Below, in pieces: positions 26,296 to 36,729 of a stretch of DNA of 64,000 nucleotides (position 1 is its first letter; each line of letters starts with the position of its first letter). Location of the stretch: the NCBI RefSeq assembly GCF_017873135.1, contig NZ_JAGGJV010000001.1, positions 124,001 through 188,000 of the forward strand. Reading direction: 5' to 3'. The translations under genes were made by a program, and so were the position numbers. The DNA is from Rhizobium herbae. Its GTDB lineage: Bacteria > Pseudomonadota > Alphaproteobacteria > Rhizobiales > Rhizobiaceae. Below the pieces are notes generated by a model. That model was not told where the DNA came from. It made no database searches and saw only the letters and a program-made list of their open reading frames with translations.

Positions 26296-27066
26296 ATGGC
26301 ATTGCCTGATTTTAGCATGCGTCAGCTTCTGGAAGCTGGCGTTCACTTCGGTCACCAGACTCATCGCTGGAACCCGAAAATGAAGCCGTACATCTTCGGC
26401 GATCGTTCGAACGTTCACATCATCGACCTCGCACAGACCGTTCCGCTTCTGTCGCGCGCCCTGCAGACCGTCAGCGACACGGTTGCCAAGGGCGGCCGCG
26501 TTCTGTTCGTTGGCACCAAGCGTCAGGCATCTGAAATCATCGCTGACGCTGCCAAGCGTTCGGCCCAGTATTACGTCAACGCCCGCTGGCTCGGCGGCAT
26601 GATGACCAACTGGAAGACGATTTCGAACTCGATCCAGCGCCTGCGCAAGCTCGACGAAATTCTCAACTCGGAAGCTTCGGGCTTCACCAAGAAGGAACGT
26701 CTGAACCTTGAGCGCGAACGCGAAAAGCTGAACCGCGCCCTCGGCGGTATCCGCGACATGGGCGGCGTGCCGGACCTGATGTTCATCATCGACACCAACA
26801 AGGAATCGATCGCCATCGACGAAGCAAAGCGTCTTGGCATCCCGGTTGTTGCGATCATCGATTCGAACTGCGATCCGGACCGCATCGACTTCCCGATCCC
26901 CGGCAACGACGACGCTTCGCGTGCGATCTCGCTCTATTGCGATCTGATCTCCCGTGCAGCGCTGGACGGCATTGCCCGTCAGCAGAGCTCGTCCGGCCGC
27001 GACCTCGGCGCCTCCTCCGATCTGCCGCTTGAGCCGGCTCTCGAAGAAGTCGCTGCCGAAGCCTGA
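26296..27066 (+). CDS. rpsB: 30S ribosomal protein S2
   Basis: This 256-aa S2 protein opens [27 protein letters not shown] and contains [14 protein letters not shown] and [20 protein letters not shown], all invariant S2 segments. The ATG at 26296 has AAAGGAG upstream. It binds the 30S body-head junction. It heads the rpsB-tsf-pyrH-frr cluster, and two hairpins after its stop probably reduce read-through into tsf. Confidence 0.98.
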   Translation: MALPDFSMRQLLEAGVHFGHQTHRWNPKMKPYIFGDRSNVHIIDLAQTVPLLSRALQTVSDTVAKGGRVLFVGTKRQASEIIADAAKRSAQYYVNARWLGGMMTNWKTISNSIQRLRKLDEILNSEASGFTKKERLNLEREREKLNRALGGIRDMGGVPDLMFIIDTNKESIAIDEAKRLGIPVVAIIDSNCDPDRIDFPIPGNDDASRAISLYCDLISRAALDGIARQQSSSGRDLGASSDLPLEPALEEVAAEA

Positions 27067-27073
27067 TAAGGCC

Positions 27074-27157
27074 GAATGGCGGGTCTGCCCGCCATTCCAT
27101 TCAGACGATCAGGACGAGGCCGTTTACGACTGAAAAAGTGAACGGCCTCGTTCTTTT
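27074..27157 (+). terminator. Tandem hairpins between rpsB and tsf
   Basis: The first stem, GAATGGCGGG-TCTG-CCCGCCATTC (27074-27097), is a perfect 10-bp hairpin. The second, ACGAGGCCGTT / AACGGCCTCGT (27114-27151), is followed by TCTTTT and looks like a Rho-independent terminator or attenuator. tsf must therefore be reached by partial read-through or have its own promoter in the remaining 160 bp. Confidence 0.75.
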
Positions 27158-27320
27158 GCATCGGACCGGCCCATCGAGCGCTGGTCGTAACGATGCCTAT
27201 CGTCGGGATGAAACCTTTCATCACGATGTCACATTCAGGGGTCATGCCCTGCCACATCCTCCTGGTATCGCGCCGGCTTTCTGGCTGCGCACCAGCCGAA
27301 CAAACGAAGAGGCAAAAAAG

Positions 27321-28247
27321 ATGAGCACTATTACTGCAGCAATGGTGAAGGAACTGCGCGAAAAGACAGGCGCAGGCATGATGGATTGCAAGAAGGCACT
27401 CGGCGAAACCAATGGCGACATGGAAGCCGCGATCGACTGGCTGCGCGCCAAGGGCATTGCCAAGGCCGACAAGAAGTCGGGCCGCGCCGCAGCCGAAGGC
27501 CTGATCGGGATCGCCAGCAGCGGTACCAAGGCCGTTGTCATCGAGCTGAATTCCGAAACCGACTTCGTTGCCCGCAACGATGCCTTCCAGGACCTCGTCC
27601 GTGGCGTTGCAGCCGTTGCTGTCGGCACAGACGGCTCGGTTCAAACGATCAGCGCTGCGAACTACCCGGCAACGGGCAAGTCGGTTGCCGAAAGCATCAC
27701 CGACGCGATCGCAACCATCGGCGAGAACATGGCTCTTCGCCGTGCAGCCCTGCTGTCGGTCGAAGACGGCGTCGTCGCGACCTACATTCACAATTCCGTT
27801 GCAGACGGTCTCGGCAAGCTCGGCGTTCTCGTTGCGCTGAAGTCGACCGGCGACAAGGATGCGCTGAATACCATCGGCCGCCAGGTTGCCATGCACATCG
27901 CTGCGACCAACCCGCTGGCCATTCGCTCGACGGAAGTCGATCCGGCTGTCGCCGAGCGCGAACGCAACATCTTCATCGAACAGGCCCGCGAATCCGGCAA
28001 GCCGGAAGCAATCATCGAAAAGATGGTTGACGGCCGCATGCGCAAGTTCTTCGAAGAAGTCGCCCTTCTGTCGCAGGCTTTCGTCATGAACCCGGACCTC
28101 ACCGTCGAAGCTGCCGTCAAGGAAGCTGAAAAGACCGTCGGTGCGCCGATCGAAGTTGTCGGCATGGCCCGCCTTCTTCTCGGCGAAGGCGTCGAAAAGG
28201 AAGAAACCGACTTCGCGGCCGAAGTGGCTGCCGTCGCCAAGGGTTGA
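27321..28247 (+). CDS. tsf: Elongation factor Ts
   Basis: The 308-aa EF-Ts exchanges GDP for GTP on EF-Tu. It begins [20 protein letters not shown] and has [10 protein letters not shown] and the EF-Tu-contacting ETDFVARN. The start at 27321 follows GAAGAGGCAAAAAAG. It is separated from rpsB by tandem hairpins and followed by a short direct repeat before pyrH. Confidence 0.98.
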   Translation: MSTITAAMVKELREKTGAGMMDCKKALGETNGDMEAAIDWLRAKGIAKADKKSGRAAAEGLIGIASSGTKAVVIELNSETDFVARNDAFQDLVRGVAAVAVGTDGSVQTISAANYPATGKSVAESITDAIATIGENMALRRAALLSVEDGVVATYIHNSVADGLGKLGVLVALKSTGDKDALNTIGRQVAMHIAATNPLAIRSTEVDPAVAERERNIFIEQARESGKPEAIIEKMVDGRMRKFFEEVALLSQAFVMNPDLTVEAAVKEAEKTVGAPIEVVGMARLLLGEGVEKEETDFAAEVAAVAKG

Positions 28248-28253
28248 TTTCTT

Positions 28254-28290
28254 CATCCTGATTGGGAAAACCGCCATCCTGAATGGGAAA
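28254..28290 (+). repeat. Short tandem direct repeat after tsf
   Basis: CATCCTGATTGGGAAA (28254-28269) recurs as CATCCTGAATGGGAAA (28275-28290), 15 of 16 bases identical with a 21-bp period. It begins seven bases after the tsf stop. The role is unknown. Confidence 0.7.
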
Positions 28291-28457
28291 CAGTCCGGGC
28301 ATCGCGTGACAACGCGGTGCCCTTCGTGTATCCGGCATCATCATCACATTGACGCAGGCTCCTTCGGGGATCATCCGGGGTGATATCGGCCGCGCAAGGA
28401 TGAAAGATCAGTTCCACGCACCATCTCGCATGTGTGCCTTCTTGGACAGGAGTGACG

Positions 28458-29180
28458 ATGTCGGCCAAACCTCTCTACAAACGTGTGCTGTTGAAGGCTT
28501 CGGGCGAAGCGCTCATGGGAAACCAGGGGTTCGGGATCGATGTTGCGGTTGCTGACCGGATTGCTTCCGACATCGCCGAAGCGCGGGCAATGGGCGTGGA
28601 AGTCGGTGTCGTCGTCGGCGGCGGAAACATCTTTCGCGGTGTCGCGGTCGCGTCCAAGGGCGGCGACCGGGTGACCGGCGATCACATGGGCATGCTCGCG
28701 ACCGTCATCAACGCGCTGGCGCTGGCGACCTCGCTGCGCAAGCTCGACATCGATACTGTCGTCCTTTCCGCTATCGCCATGCCGGAAATCTGCGAAAGCT
28801 TTTCGCAGCGCGCCACGCTCTTTCACCTCTCTCTCGGCCGCGTCGTGATCTTTGCCGGCGGCACGGGCAATCCGTTCTTCACCACCGATTCGGCAGCTGC
28901 GCTCCGTGCCGCGGAAATGGGGGCCGAAGCAATCTTCAAGGGTACGCAGGTGGATGGAATCTACACTGCCGATCCCAAGAAGGACCCGACAGCTACCCGC
29001 TTCGATCATTTGACGCATAGCGAGGTCCTGCAGAAGGGACTGGCCGTCATGGATATTGCAGCCGTGGCGCTGGCGCGTGAAAATAGCATTCCGATCATCG
29101 TCTTCTCGATTCACGAGAAGGGCGGGTTCGCGGAAATCTTGACCGGCGGCGGCCGGGCGACCATCGTAACAGACAATTGA
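28458..29180 (+). CDS. pyrH: Uridylate kinase
   Basis: The 240-aa amino-acid-kinase-fold enzyme phosphorylates UMP to UDP. It shows KRVLLKASGEALMG, VVVGGGNIFRG, the GTGNPFFTTDSAAALRA loop and the VDGIYTADPKKDP lid. The ATG at 28458 has CAGGAG before it; a longer frame from 28434 is not preferred. It lies 210 bp after tsf and 50 bp before frr. Confidence 0.98.
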   Translation: MSAKPLYKRVLLKASGEALMGNQGFGIDVAVADRIASDIAEARAMGVEVGVVVGGGNIFRGVAVASKGGDRVTGDHMGMLATVINALALATSLRKLDIDTVVLSAIAMPEICESFSQRATLFHLSLGRVVIFAGGTGNPFFTTDSAAALRAAEMGAEAIFKGTQVDGIYTADPKKDPTATRFDHLTHSEVLQKGLAVMDIAAVALARENSIPIIVFSIHEKGGFAEILTGGGRATIVTDN

Positions 29181-29230
29181 GCAGTCAAAGGGTGGCCGCA
29201 ATGCCGCCGCGATAAACGGGAGTTTGATCC

Positions 29231-29791
29231 ATGAGTGAAGGTATTGACCTGAGTGACCTGAAGCGCCGCATGGATGGCGCCATTAACGCGTTCAAGAGCG
29301 ATGTCGCCTCGCTGCGCACCGGCCGTGCATCGGCCAACGTACTCGATCCGGTCATGGTCGAGGCCTATGGTTCGCGTGTGCCGCTGAACCAGGTCGCCAA
29401 TATCACAGTTCCTGAAGCGCGCATGCTCGGTGTTTCGATCTGGGACAAGTCGATGGTCAATGCGGTCGATCGCGCCATCCGCGAATCGAACCTCGGCCTC
29501 AATCCGATCGTTGACGGGCAGAATCTGCGCATTCCCTTGCCGGAATTGAACGAAGAGCGCCGCAAGTCGCTCGTGAAGGTCGCGCATGACTATAGCGAAA
29601 AGGCCAAGGTCGCGGTGCGCAACGTACGGCGCGACGGCATGGACAGTCTCAAAAAGGCCGAAAAAGACGGTGACATCGGCCAGGACGTGAGCCGCAGCCA
29701 GTCCGAAAAGGTCCAGAAAATGACCGATGAGATGATTTCCGACATCGACCGCTTGCTCGCCGAGAAGGAAAAGGAAATCATGCAGGTATAG
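29231..29791 (+). CDS. frr: Ribosome recycling factor
   Basis: This 186-aa protein is full length for RRF. It has the opening helix [25 protein letters not shown], then [16 protein letters not shown] and the C-terminal helix ending KEKEIMQV. With EF-G it splits the post-termination ribosome. It belongs to the pyrH-frr-uppS cluster. Confidence 0.98.
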   Translation: MSEGIDLSDLKRRMDGAINAFKSDVASLRTGRASANVLDPVMVEAYGSRVPLNQVANITVPEARMLGVSIWDKSMVNAVDRAIRESNLGLNPIVDGQNLRIPLPELNEERRKSLVKVAHDYSEKAKVAVRNVRRDGMDSLKKAEKDGDIGQDVSRSQSEKVQKMTDEMISDIDRLLAEKEKEIMQV

Positions 29792-29828
29792 TCTGCCTTT
29801 TTCCGAGTCTCTGTTTTTCGGGCTACCG

Positions 29829-30572
29829 ATGTCAAACCCATTGATTAGAAATGTTCCCACGCATGTTGCCATCATCATGGATGGCAATGGCCGTTGGGCC
29901 AATTCGCGCGGACTTCCGCGGACCATGGGGCATCGCAAGGGTGTGGAAGCCGTGCGCGAGGCGGTTCGCACCGCCGGTGAAGTTGGTATTCGCTACCTGA
30001 CGCTTTTTGCATTCTCCTCGGAGAACTGGAGCCGGCCGGAGGCGGAGGTCTCCGATTTGATGGGACTGCTGAAAGCCTTCATCCGGCGCGATCTGGCGGA
30101 CCTGCACCGCCAGAATGTTCGCATCCGGGTGATCGGCGACAAGACAAATCTTCGCGGTGATATCTTGCCCTTGCTTATCGAGGCTGAGGATACAACGCGC
30201 AACAACACAGGCATCACGCTGGTTATTGCATTCAATTACGGCTCCCGCGATGAAATGACCCGCGCCATGCAGGCTTTGGCGGTTGAGGTTGCGCAAGGGA
30301 AGCTGTCTGCCGACCAGATCACCCCGGAACGCATTGCCAGCAAGCTCGACACGGCCGGCATTCCGGATCCCGACCTCGTGCTGCGCACCAGCGGTGAAGA
30401 GCGGCTGTCGAATTTCCTGCTCTGGCAGGCGGCCTATTCCGAATTGCTGTTTATTCCTGAGCTCTGGCCAGACTTCACCCGCGAGGTTTTCCTCGATGCG
30501 CTGAAGACCTATGCCGGTCGGGAGCGCCGCTTTGGCGGCCTGTCGCAGCCGACGCTCGCGGTTGGTTCCTGA
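29829..30572 (+). CDS. uppS: Isoprenyl (undecaprenyl diphosphate) synthase
   Basis: This 247-aa cis-prenyltransferase condenses isopentenyl diphosphate onto farnesyl diphosphate to make the C55 lipid carrier. Visible are [13 protein letters not shown] (catalytic Asp18), [22 protein letters not shown] and the C-terminal [19 protein letters not shown]. Its stop overlaps the cdsA start (TGATG). Confidence 0.97.
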   Translation: MSNPLIRNVPTHVAIIMDGNGRWANSRGLPRTMGHRKGVEAVREAVRTAGEVGIRYLTLFAFSSENWSRPEAEVSDLMGLLKAFIRRDLADLHRQNVRIRVIGDKTNLRGDILPLLIEAEDTTRNNTGITLVIAFNYGSRDEMTRAMQALAVEVAQGKLSADQITPERIASKLDTAGIPDPDLVLRTSGEERLSNFLLWQAAYSELLFIPELWPDFTREVFLDALKTYAGRERRFGGLSQPTLAVGS

Positions 30573-31405
30573 TGCAGAGCGAACTGCGTCTGCGCATTGT
30601 ATCCGGCATAGTGCTTGCCGTCGTCACCCTCGGGGCAACCTGGGTCGGCGGGATTGTATTCGAGCTTCTGTCCGTGGCCATCGCTATGCTCGTCTATTAC
30701 GAATGGTCGACGATCACGCGGCTTGCCGAGCGCGATTTTCAGGGCAATGCTTTCGGCTGGCTGGCCCAGGCGGTGATCGCCGCTCTTATCCTGTTTGGTG
30801 GCGCCGATGTGACCCTGGTGGTTCTGGCGGCGTTTGTCGTTGCCGCCGCGCTCTGGGTGTTTTTCCAGGGCGGCAGCTGGTGGCTGCCGGGCGGCATCAT
30901 CTATGCCGGCCTGACCGGCATCTCGCTCTCGGCGATCCGTGGCGACAGCGATATCGGCCTGATCGCGATGGTCTTCATTTTCGCCGTGGTCTGGGCAACG
31001 GATATTCTCGCCTATTTTACCGGCCGAACGATCGGCGGTCCGAAGCTTGCACCACGCATTTCTCCCGGCAAGACATGGTCCGGTGCCATCGGCGGGACGG
31101 TTTCCGGCGTGATCGCGGGCGTTGCCGTGTTCATGACCCATTTTTCGCTGGATGACGCACGCATTCCGTTGCTGGCGCTCGCGCTGTCGGTGTCGAGCCA
31201 GGTCGGTGACCTGTTTGAATCCTATATAAAGCGCCGGTTTGGCGTGAAGGATTCGAGCAAGCTTATTCCGGGCCATGGCGGCGTCATGGACCGTGTCGAT
31301 GGACTTGTTTTCGCCTGTTTTGCCGCGCTTTTGATTGCTTTGGTGCAAGTCATGTCCGCTGGCGGACAGAGTGCGCCCATGGGAGCAATCCTGCTGGCAC
31401 CGTAA
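30572..31405 (+). CDS. cdsA: Phosphatidate cytidylyltransferase
   Basis: The 277-aa polytopic membrane enzyme makes CDP-diacylglycerol from phosphatidate and CTP. The family signature lies near the C-terminus: SSQVGDLFESYIKRRFGVKD, then IPGHGGVMDRVDGL. SPGKTWSGAIGG precedes it. It is translationally coupled to uppS and lies 29 bp before rseP. No dxr gene lies between cdsA and rseP, unlike the order in E. coli-type clusters. Confidence 0.97.
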   Translation: MQSELRLRIVSGIVLAVVTLGATWVGGIVFELLSVAIAMLVYYEWSTITRLAERDFQGNAFGWLAQAVIAALILFGGADVTLVVLAAFVVAAALWVFFQGGSWWLPGGIIYAGLTGISLSAIRGDSDIGLIAMVFIFAVVWATDILAYFTGRTIGGPKLAPRISPGKTWSGAIGGTVSGVIAGVAVFMTHFSLDDARIPLLALALSVSSQVGDLFESYIKRRFGVKDSSKLIPGHGGVMDRVDGLVFACFAALLIALVQVMSAGGQSAPMGAILLAP

Positions 31406-31434
31406 CGGTGCCGCATACCTGATCGAGGGACCAC

Positions 31435-32568
31435 ATGGCTTACCTGGCCGATACGCTTCACCTGATTATCGGCTACATCTTGCCGTTCCTGCTGGTTCTG
31501 ACGCTGCTCGTCTTCGTGCACGAGATGGGACACTATCTGGTTGGCCGCTGGTCCGGTATCCGCATTCTGGCTTTTTCCGTCGGCTTCGGTCCGGAATTGT
31601 TCGGCTATACCGACAAGCAGGGAACGCGCTGGAAGTTTTGTGCCATCCCGCTTGGCGGCTACGTGAAATTCTTCGGCGACGAAGATGCTGCCAGCGTTCC
31701 GGACTATAGCCGCCTCGAACAGTATTCGGCCGAGGATCGTGACCGTACCTTTCTGGGCGCCAAGCTGTGGAAGCGGGCTGCCACCGTTGCTGCCGGGCCG
31801 ATTGCCAATTTCATTCTTGCGATTGCAATTTTCGCCGTGCTTTTCGCCATCTATGGCAAGCCGGTCGCAGATCCCGTCGTCGCGGAAGTCAAGGAAAACA
31901 GCGCTGCCGCGAAGGCCGGCGTGCTGCCGGGCGACCTGCTGGTATCCATCGACGGCACGGCTGTGTCCACCTTCGACGACGTGCGCCGTTATGTGAGCGT
32001 GCGTCCGGAGACGTCGATTACCATCCAGATCAAGCGCAAGGGCGAATTGCTCGATCTGCCGATGGTGCCGCAGCGCACGGAAATCACCGACCAGTTCGGC
32101 AACAAGATGGAGCTCGGTATTATCGGCATCCTGACGAACCAGGAGACCGGCAATTTCCGCCTGGAGACCTTTGGTCCGGCCGAGGCCGTGGTGCAGGGGG
32201 CGGTCGAAAGCTGGCATATCGTTACCGGCACGTTCAACTATCTGGGCAATCTCGTCACGGGCCGCATGAAGGCCGACCAGCTTGGCGGCCCCATCCGCGT
32301 GGCCCAGGCGTCCGGTCAGATGGCGACCATCGGTGTTGCCGCCGTCCTGCAGCTTGCGGCGGTGCTCTCAGTTTCCATTGGACTTCTCAATCTAATGCCG
32401 GTCCCGGTACTTGATGGCGGGCATCTGATGTTTTATGCGGTGGAAGCCGTTCGTGGAAAACCGGTGGGGCCGGGGACGCAGGACATCGCATTCCGTATCG
32501 GTTTTGCCATGGTTTTGATGCTGATGGTCTTTGCCACGTGGAACGACATAAGTTCGCTTCTGGGCTAG
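31435..32568 (+). CDS. rseP: Site-2 intramembrane zinc metalloprotease RseP
   Basis: The 377-aa protein has an N-terminal membrane zinc motif H29-E-M-G-H33, a PDZ domain near 125-205 (AAKAGVLPGDLLVSIDG) and the second zinc-ligand motif with Asp327 in PVLDGGH. S2P proteases cleave membrane-bound anti-sigma factors or signal-peptide remnants during envelope stress; substrates here are not shown. Position between cdsA and bamA is the standard order. Confidence 0.96.
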   Translation: MAYLADTLHLIIGYILPFLLVLTLLVFVHEMGHYLVGRWSGIRILAFSVGFGPELFGYTDKQGTRWKFCAIPLGGYVKFFGDEDAASVPDYSRLEQYSAEDRDRTFLGAKLWKRAATVAAGPIANFILAIAIFAVLFAIYGKPVADPVVAEVKENSAAAKAGVLPGDLLVSIDGTAVSTFDDVRRYVSVRPETSITIQIKRKGELLDLPMVPQRTEITDQFGNKMELGIIGILTNQETGNFRLETFGPAEAVVQGAVESWHIVTGTFNYLGNLVTGRMKADQLGGPIRVAQASGQMATIGVAAVLQLAAVLSVSIGLLNLMPVPVLDGGHLMFYAVEAVRGKPVGPGTQDIAFRIGFAMVLMLMVFATWNDISSLLG

Positions 32569-32817
32569 GTTTTCGGGCTTGCATCGGTGCTGCGAGCTCT
32601 TGGGGAGACGGTTGGCTTTGTTGAGAATTCAATGGGTTGATCGAAAGGAATTGTTTACGATAAAGCAATTCTGTAGTGGCCGTTAGGACACGGTTTCAAT
32701 TGAAGTAAACAGAAATTAACGTGCGACCTTGCTTGTATGTAAAAAGCGGTTAAAACGGCAACCGTGACCGGAGTCGGTACGAGTTCGCTGCGGGGCATTG
32801 GGAAGAAGGTAAGATTT

Positions 32818-35151
32818 ATGAAAGCTGGTTCAAGATTTTTGAACGCGGTGTCGGCGGTTGCGCTGTCTGCTAGCATGGTCGCAACGGGGACTGGCATTGT
32901 AACGCTTGCAAGTGCATCTGTCGCAGAAGCCGCAACGATCAGTCGTGTCGAAGTTCGCGGCGCTACCCGCGTCAGCCCCGAGACGGTCCGCGCAAATATC
33001 ACCATCGTGCCAGGCAAGAGCTTCAGCAACGCTGATATCGATTCTTCCGTAAAGCGTCTCTACTCCACCGGCTATTTTTCCGACGTCAGCATCAATGTCT
33101 CCGGTGGTACGCTCGTCGTCACCGTGAGCGAGAATCAGCTCGTCAACCAGGTCGTTTTCAACGGCAACCGCAAAATCAAGGACGACAAGCTCCAGGCCGT
33201 CGTTCGTACGCGTTCGCTCGGCCCTTACAGCGAGGCGACGGCTGAATCCGATATTCAGGCCATCAAGGATGCCTATGCTGGCATCGGCCGTGAAGATGTG
33301 ACCGTGACCACGCAGGTCGTTCCGATCGCGGAAGGTCGTGTCAATCTGGCCTTTGTCATCAATGAAGGTGACCGTACGAAGATCACGGCTATCAAGTTCG
33401 TCGGCAACAATGCCTACAGCAATGGTCGCCTTGAGGCGGTCATCTCGACCAAGGAATCGGGAATATTCTCCTTCCTGAACCGCAAGGACGTCTATAACGC
33501 CGACAAGTTGCGTGCAGACGAAGAATTGCTGCGCCAATTCTACTACAATCGCGGCTATGCCGATTTCCGTGTTGTCTCTTCGGATGCGGTTCTTGATGAA
33601 TCGACCAACGAATACACGGTGACGATCACCGTTGAAGAAGGCGAGCGCTACGATTTCGGAGCTGTGAATGTAGAATCGACTGTCGAGGGCGTGAATGCCG
33701 AGGAACTGAAGGGGCTCGTTCGAACCTCCGAGGGCTCTATCTACAAGGCAAAAGACGTTCAGGAAAGCATTTCTGCGATTTCCAAGCGTGTCGCATCTCA
33801 GGGCTATCCGTTCGCCCGCGTGACGCCACGCGGTAACCGTGATTTCGGCAACCGCACGATCGCCGTCGATTATCTCGTCGATCAGGGCGAGCGCGCCTAT
33901 ATCGAGCGCATCGAAATCCGCGGCAACACCCGCACGCGTGACTACGTTATCCGCCGCGAATTCGACATGAGCGAAGGCGATGCATTCAACCAGGAAATGA
34001 TCACGACGGCCAAGCGCCGTCTCGATGCCCTTGGATACTTCTCCGCGGTCAATATCTCGACCCAGCCGGGTAGCGCTTCCGACCGCGTCGTGGTTATCGT
34101 CGACGTGCAGGATCAGTCGACCGGTTCGTTCGGTATCGGTGCGGGCTATTCGGCCGGCAGTGGCGGTGGCTTCCTTCTGGAAGCCTCGATCGAGGAAAAG
34201 AACTTCCTCGGCCGCGGCCAGTACATCCGCCTTGCTGCTGGTCGTGGTGACAACAGCCGTACATACAATGTTTCGTTCACTGAGCCATACTTCCTTGGAT
34301 ATCGCCTGGCAGCGGGCTTCGATGTCTTCAAGAACGAAAATGATTACGATGACGACAACTATAGCTATGATGAGCAGGGTTTCAGCCTGCGCGTAACGGC
34401 GCCGATTACTGAAAGGTTGTCGACGACATTCCGCTATAATCTTTCGCAGATGGATTATAGCGGCGACAAGGCCGATCTTTCCAGCCCGTATGATCGCGCA
34501 ATCAGCGGGTCCACATGGACGCGGTCGTCTATCTCGCAGACGCTGACATACAATTCGCTGGACGATGCGCAGTTGCCGCATGAAGGTATTCTCGCTTCGG
34601 CAACGCAGGAATATGCAGGTCTTGGAGGGACGTCGGATTTCTACAAACTGACGGCCAAGGCTAAGTGGTACTATACCGTAAACGACGATGCCGATATTAT
34701 CGCGTCGCTTTCGGGCGGAGCGGGGCATGTGTTCAATACCGGCGGCAAGATGGAGGTCTTTGACCAGTTTCAGATCGGTAGCAATGAAATTCGTGGTTTC
34801 GAGCGTAATGGTATTGGACCGCGTAGCCAGAAGTATGGGGACGCCATCGGCGGCACGACTTACTTCACGGCTTCTGCCGAGGCGACTTTTCCATTGCCGT
34901 TCGTTTCTCGCGATGCCGGTTTCCGCGGTGCGATTTTCGCCGATGCTGGGACGCTTTACGGCAATGACGTTGACGTGACGGCTGACGACCAAGTGAGCGG
35001 GACTGGCAGTTCTCTCCGCGCGTCCGTGGGTCTCGGCTTGATCTGGGCGTCGCCCTTCGGTCCGTTGCGCGTCGACTATGCGTTCCCGATCGCCAAGGAA
35101 GATTACGACAGGGTTCAGAACCTCAAGTTCGGTATCTCGTCCTCCTTCTGA
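32818..35151 (+). CDS. bamA: Outer membrane protein assembly factor BamA
   Basis: The 777-aa precursor has a signal peptide (cleaved near AEA, about residue 38), five POTRA domains (about 40-395; ISRVEVRGATRVSPETVR, RIEIRGNTRTRDYVIRREF) and an Omp85 beta-barrel ending in FGISSSF with terminal Phe. It folds and inserts outer-membrane proteins. The ATG at 32818 has GAAGGTAAG upstream, so the longer frame from 32764 is not used. It follows rseP after a 249-bp gap that may hold its own promoter and leads the lipid A genes. Confidence 0.97.
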   Translation: MKAGSRFLNAVSAVALSASMVATGTGIVTLASASVAEAATISRVEVRGATRVSPETVRANITIVPGKSFSNADIDSSVKRLYSTGYFSDVSINVSGGTLVVTVSENQLVNQVVFNGNRKIKDDKLQAVVRTRSLGPYSEATAESDIQAIKDAYAGIGREDVTVTTQVVPIAEGRVNLAFVINEGDRTKITAIKFVGNNAYSNGRLEAVISTKESGIFSFLNRKDVYNADKLRADEELLRQFYYNRGYADFRVVSSDAVLDESTNEYTVTITVEEGERYDFGAVNVESTVEGVNAEELKGLVRTSEGSIYKAKDVQESISAISKRVASQGYPFARVTPRGNRDFGNRTIAVDYLVDQGERAYIERIEIRGNTRTRDYVIRREFDMSEGDAFNQEMITTAKRRLDALGYFSAVNISTQPGSASDRVVVIVDVQDQSTGSFGIGAGYSAGSGGGFLLEASIEEKNFLGRGQYIRLAAGRGDNSRTYNVSFTEPYFLGYRLAAGFDVFKNENDYDDDNYSYDEQGFSLRVTAPITERLSTTFRYNLSQMDYSGDKADLSSPYDRAISGSTWTRSSISQTLTYNSLDDAQLPHEGILASATQEYAGLGGTSDFYKLTAKAKWYYTVNDDADIIASLSGGAGHVFNTGGKMEVFDQFQIGSNEIRGFERNGIGPRSQKYGDAIGGTTYFTASAEATFPLPFVSRDAGFRGAIFADAGTLYGNDVDVTADDQVSGTGSSLRASVGLGLIWASPFGPLRVDYAFPIAKEDYDRVQNLKFGISSSF

Positions 35152-35199
35152 TCCTTGCAGTCCAGAACTGCCTGCCAAAACTGTTCTGGAGTGTTGGCC

Positions 35200-36267
35200 A
35201 TGGAATACAACTGGTTCTTCCCGCCGCATGAGGGGATTCGCCTGAGCGATCTGGCGGATCAGATTGGTGCGACGCTTCAAGACGCATCCTCCGCCGACCG
35301 GCTCGTCCGGTCGGTCGCGCCGGTTTATCGCGCGAAGGAGGGTGACATATGCTATATGCTGTCCCGCAAAAATCGCGAAGAGCTTGAAACCTGTCAGGCG
35401 GCGGCGATTGTCTGCGACAAGACCATGGCGCCGCTGGTTCCTTCCCATATTCCTGTTCTTTTGACGGCATATCCCCATACGGCTTTTGCTGTGGCCGGTG
35501 CGATCCTGCATCCGCAGGCGATGCGCCCTGCGCAAAATTTGACGGGAGCAGGCGGGATATCGCCGGCTGCCTTCGTCGATCCGTCGGCGCAGATCGAGGA
35601 AAATGTCGACATCGAAGCAACTGCGGTCATCGGCGCAGGCGCACATATCGGCGCCGGGACACGGATCGCCGCCGGCGCGGTTATCGGACCGGGCGTGCGC
35701 ATCGGTCGCGACTGCACGATTGCGGTTGGTGCGAGCATCCTTTGTTCGCTGATCGGCGACAGCGTCATTATTCATCCCGGTGCACGGATCGGCCAGGACG
35801 GCTTCGGCAATGCGCCGGGACCGAAGGGCGGCATGATCAAGATCGTCCAGATTGGCCGCGTGATCCTGCAGGACCGTGTTGAAATCGGCGCCAATACGAC
35901 GATCGATCGCGGTGCGATGGACGACACTGTGGTTGGCGAGGGTACGAAGATCGATAATCTCGTCCAACTGGGACACAACGTTCGTATTGGCCGTCACTGT
36001 GGTATAGCAGCGCAGGTCGGCATTGCCGGCAGCACGCGCATTGGTGACGGCGTCATGATCGGCGGCGCAGCCGCCATCAACGGACATATTACCATCGGCG
36101 ACCGGGCACAGATCGCGGCCATGAGCGGCGTTGCCGCCAACGTGCCTGCGGGCGAACGTTACGGCGGCATACCGGCCAGGCCCATGCGCGACTTCCTTCG
36201 CGATGTCGCGGAAATGACGGCTCGGGCACACAACAGGCAGAAGAAATCGGGAGGCAATGATGAGTGA
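35200..36267 (+). CDS. lpxD: UDP-3-O-acylglucosamine N-acyltransferase
   Basis: This 355-aa enzyme adds the N-linked hydroxyacyl chain in lipid A synthesis. It has an N-terminal uridine-binding domain (1-110), hexapeptide repeats (about 115-330) and the catalytic His about residue 259 in [10 protein letters not shown]. The ATG at 35200 ([10 protein letters not shown]) is chosen from the N-terminal fit; a frame from 35155 is possible. Its end overlaps fabZ by eight bases. Confidence 0.96.
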   Translation: MEYNWFFPPHEGIRLSDLADQIGATLQDASSADRLVRSVAPVYRAKEGDICYMLSRKNREELETCQAAAIVCDKTMAPLVPSHIPVLLTAYPHTAFAVAGAILHPQAMRPAQNLTGAGGISPAAFVDPSAQIEENVDIEATAVIGAGAHIGAGTRIAAGAVIGPGVRIGRDCTIAVGASILCSLIGDSVIIHPGARIGQDGFGNAPGPKGGMIKIVQIGRVILQDRVEIGANTTIDRGAMDDTVVGEGTKIDNLVQLGHNVRIGRHCGIAAQVGIAGSTRIGDGVMIGGAAAINGHITIGDRAQIAAMSGVAANVPAGERYGGIPARPMRDFLRDVAEMTARAHNRQKKSGGNDE

Positions 36268-36727
36268 AGCAGGAACCACCGTTCTCGGCACGGCCGACAT
36301 CCGGGAAATCTTGAAGCTGCTTCCCCATCGCTATCCGTTCCTGCTGGTGGACCGGATCATCGAGATCGACGGGGACAATTCGGCGATCGGCATCAAGAAC
36401 GTGACGGCCAACGAGCCGCATTTTACCGGGCATTTTCCTGAGCAGCCGATCATGCCGGGCGTTCTTTTGATCGAAGGCATGGCCCAGACGGCCGGCGCGA
36501 TCTGTGCTCGCAAGACCGGCGACGGCAGCAATCTCGTCTATTTCATGACCATCGACAATGCCCGTTTCCGCAAACCGGTCATTCCGGGTGATCGCGTCGA
36601 ATTCCATGTCGTCAAGCAGAAGCAGCGCGGCAATATCTGGAAATTTCACTGTGATGCAAAAGTTGACGGGCAACTTGTCGCAGAAGCTGATATCGGCGCG
36701 ATGATTATCAGCAAGGAAGACGCCTGA
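36260..36727 (+). CDS. fabZ: 3-hydroxyacyl-ACP dehydratase FabZ
   Basis: The 155-aa hot-dog-fold dehydratase acts in fatty acid elongation. Catalytic His58 ([14 protein letters not shown]) and Glu72 (LLIEGMAQ) are present. Two consecutive ATGs occur at 36257 and 36260; GGGAGG is at 36249-36254, so the second gives normal spacing. It overlaps the lpxD end and lies two bases before lpxA, coupling fatty-acid flux to lipid A synthesis. Confidence 0.97.
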   Translation: MSEAGTTVLGTADIREILKLLPHRYPFLLVDRIIEIDGDNSAIGIKNVTANEPHFTGHFPEQPIMPGVLLIEGMAQTAGAICARKTGDGSNLVYFMTIDNARFRKPVIPGDRVEFHVVKQKQRGNIWKFHCDAKVDGQLVAEADIGAMIISKEDA

Positions 36728-36729
36728 AC

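Noticed and set aside
32830-36300. 1156-codon open frame antisense to bamA-lpxD
   Set aside because: Shadow of conserved genes; the composition is not protein-like.
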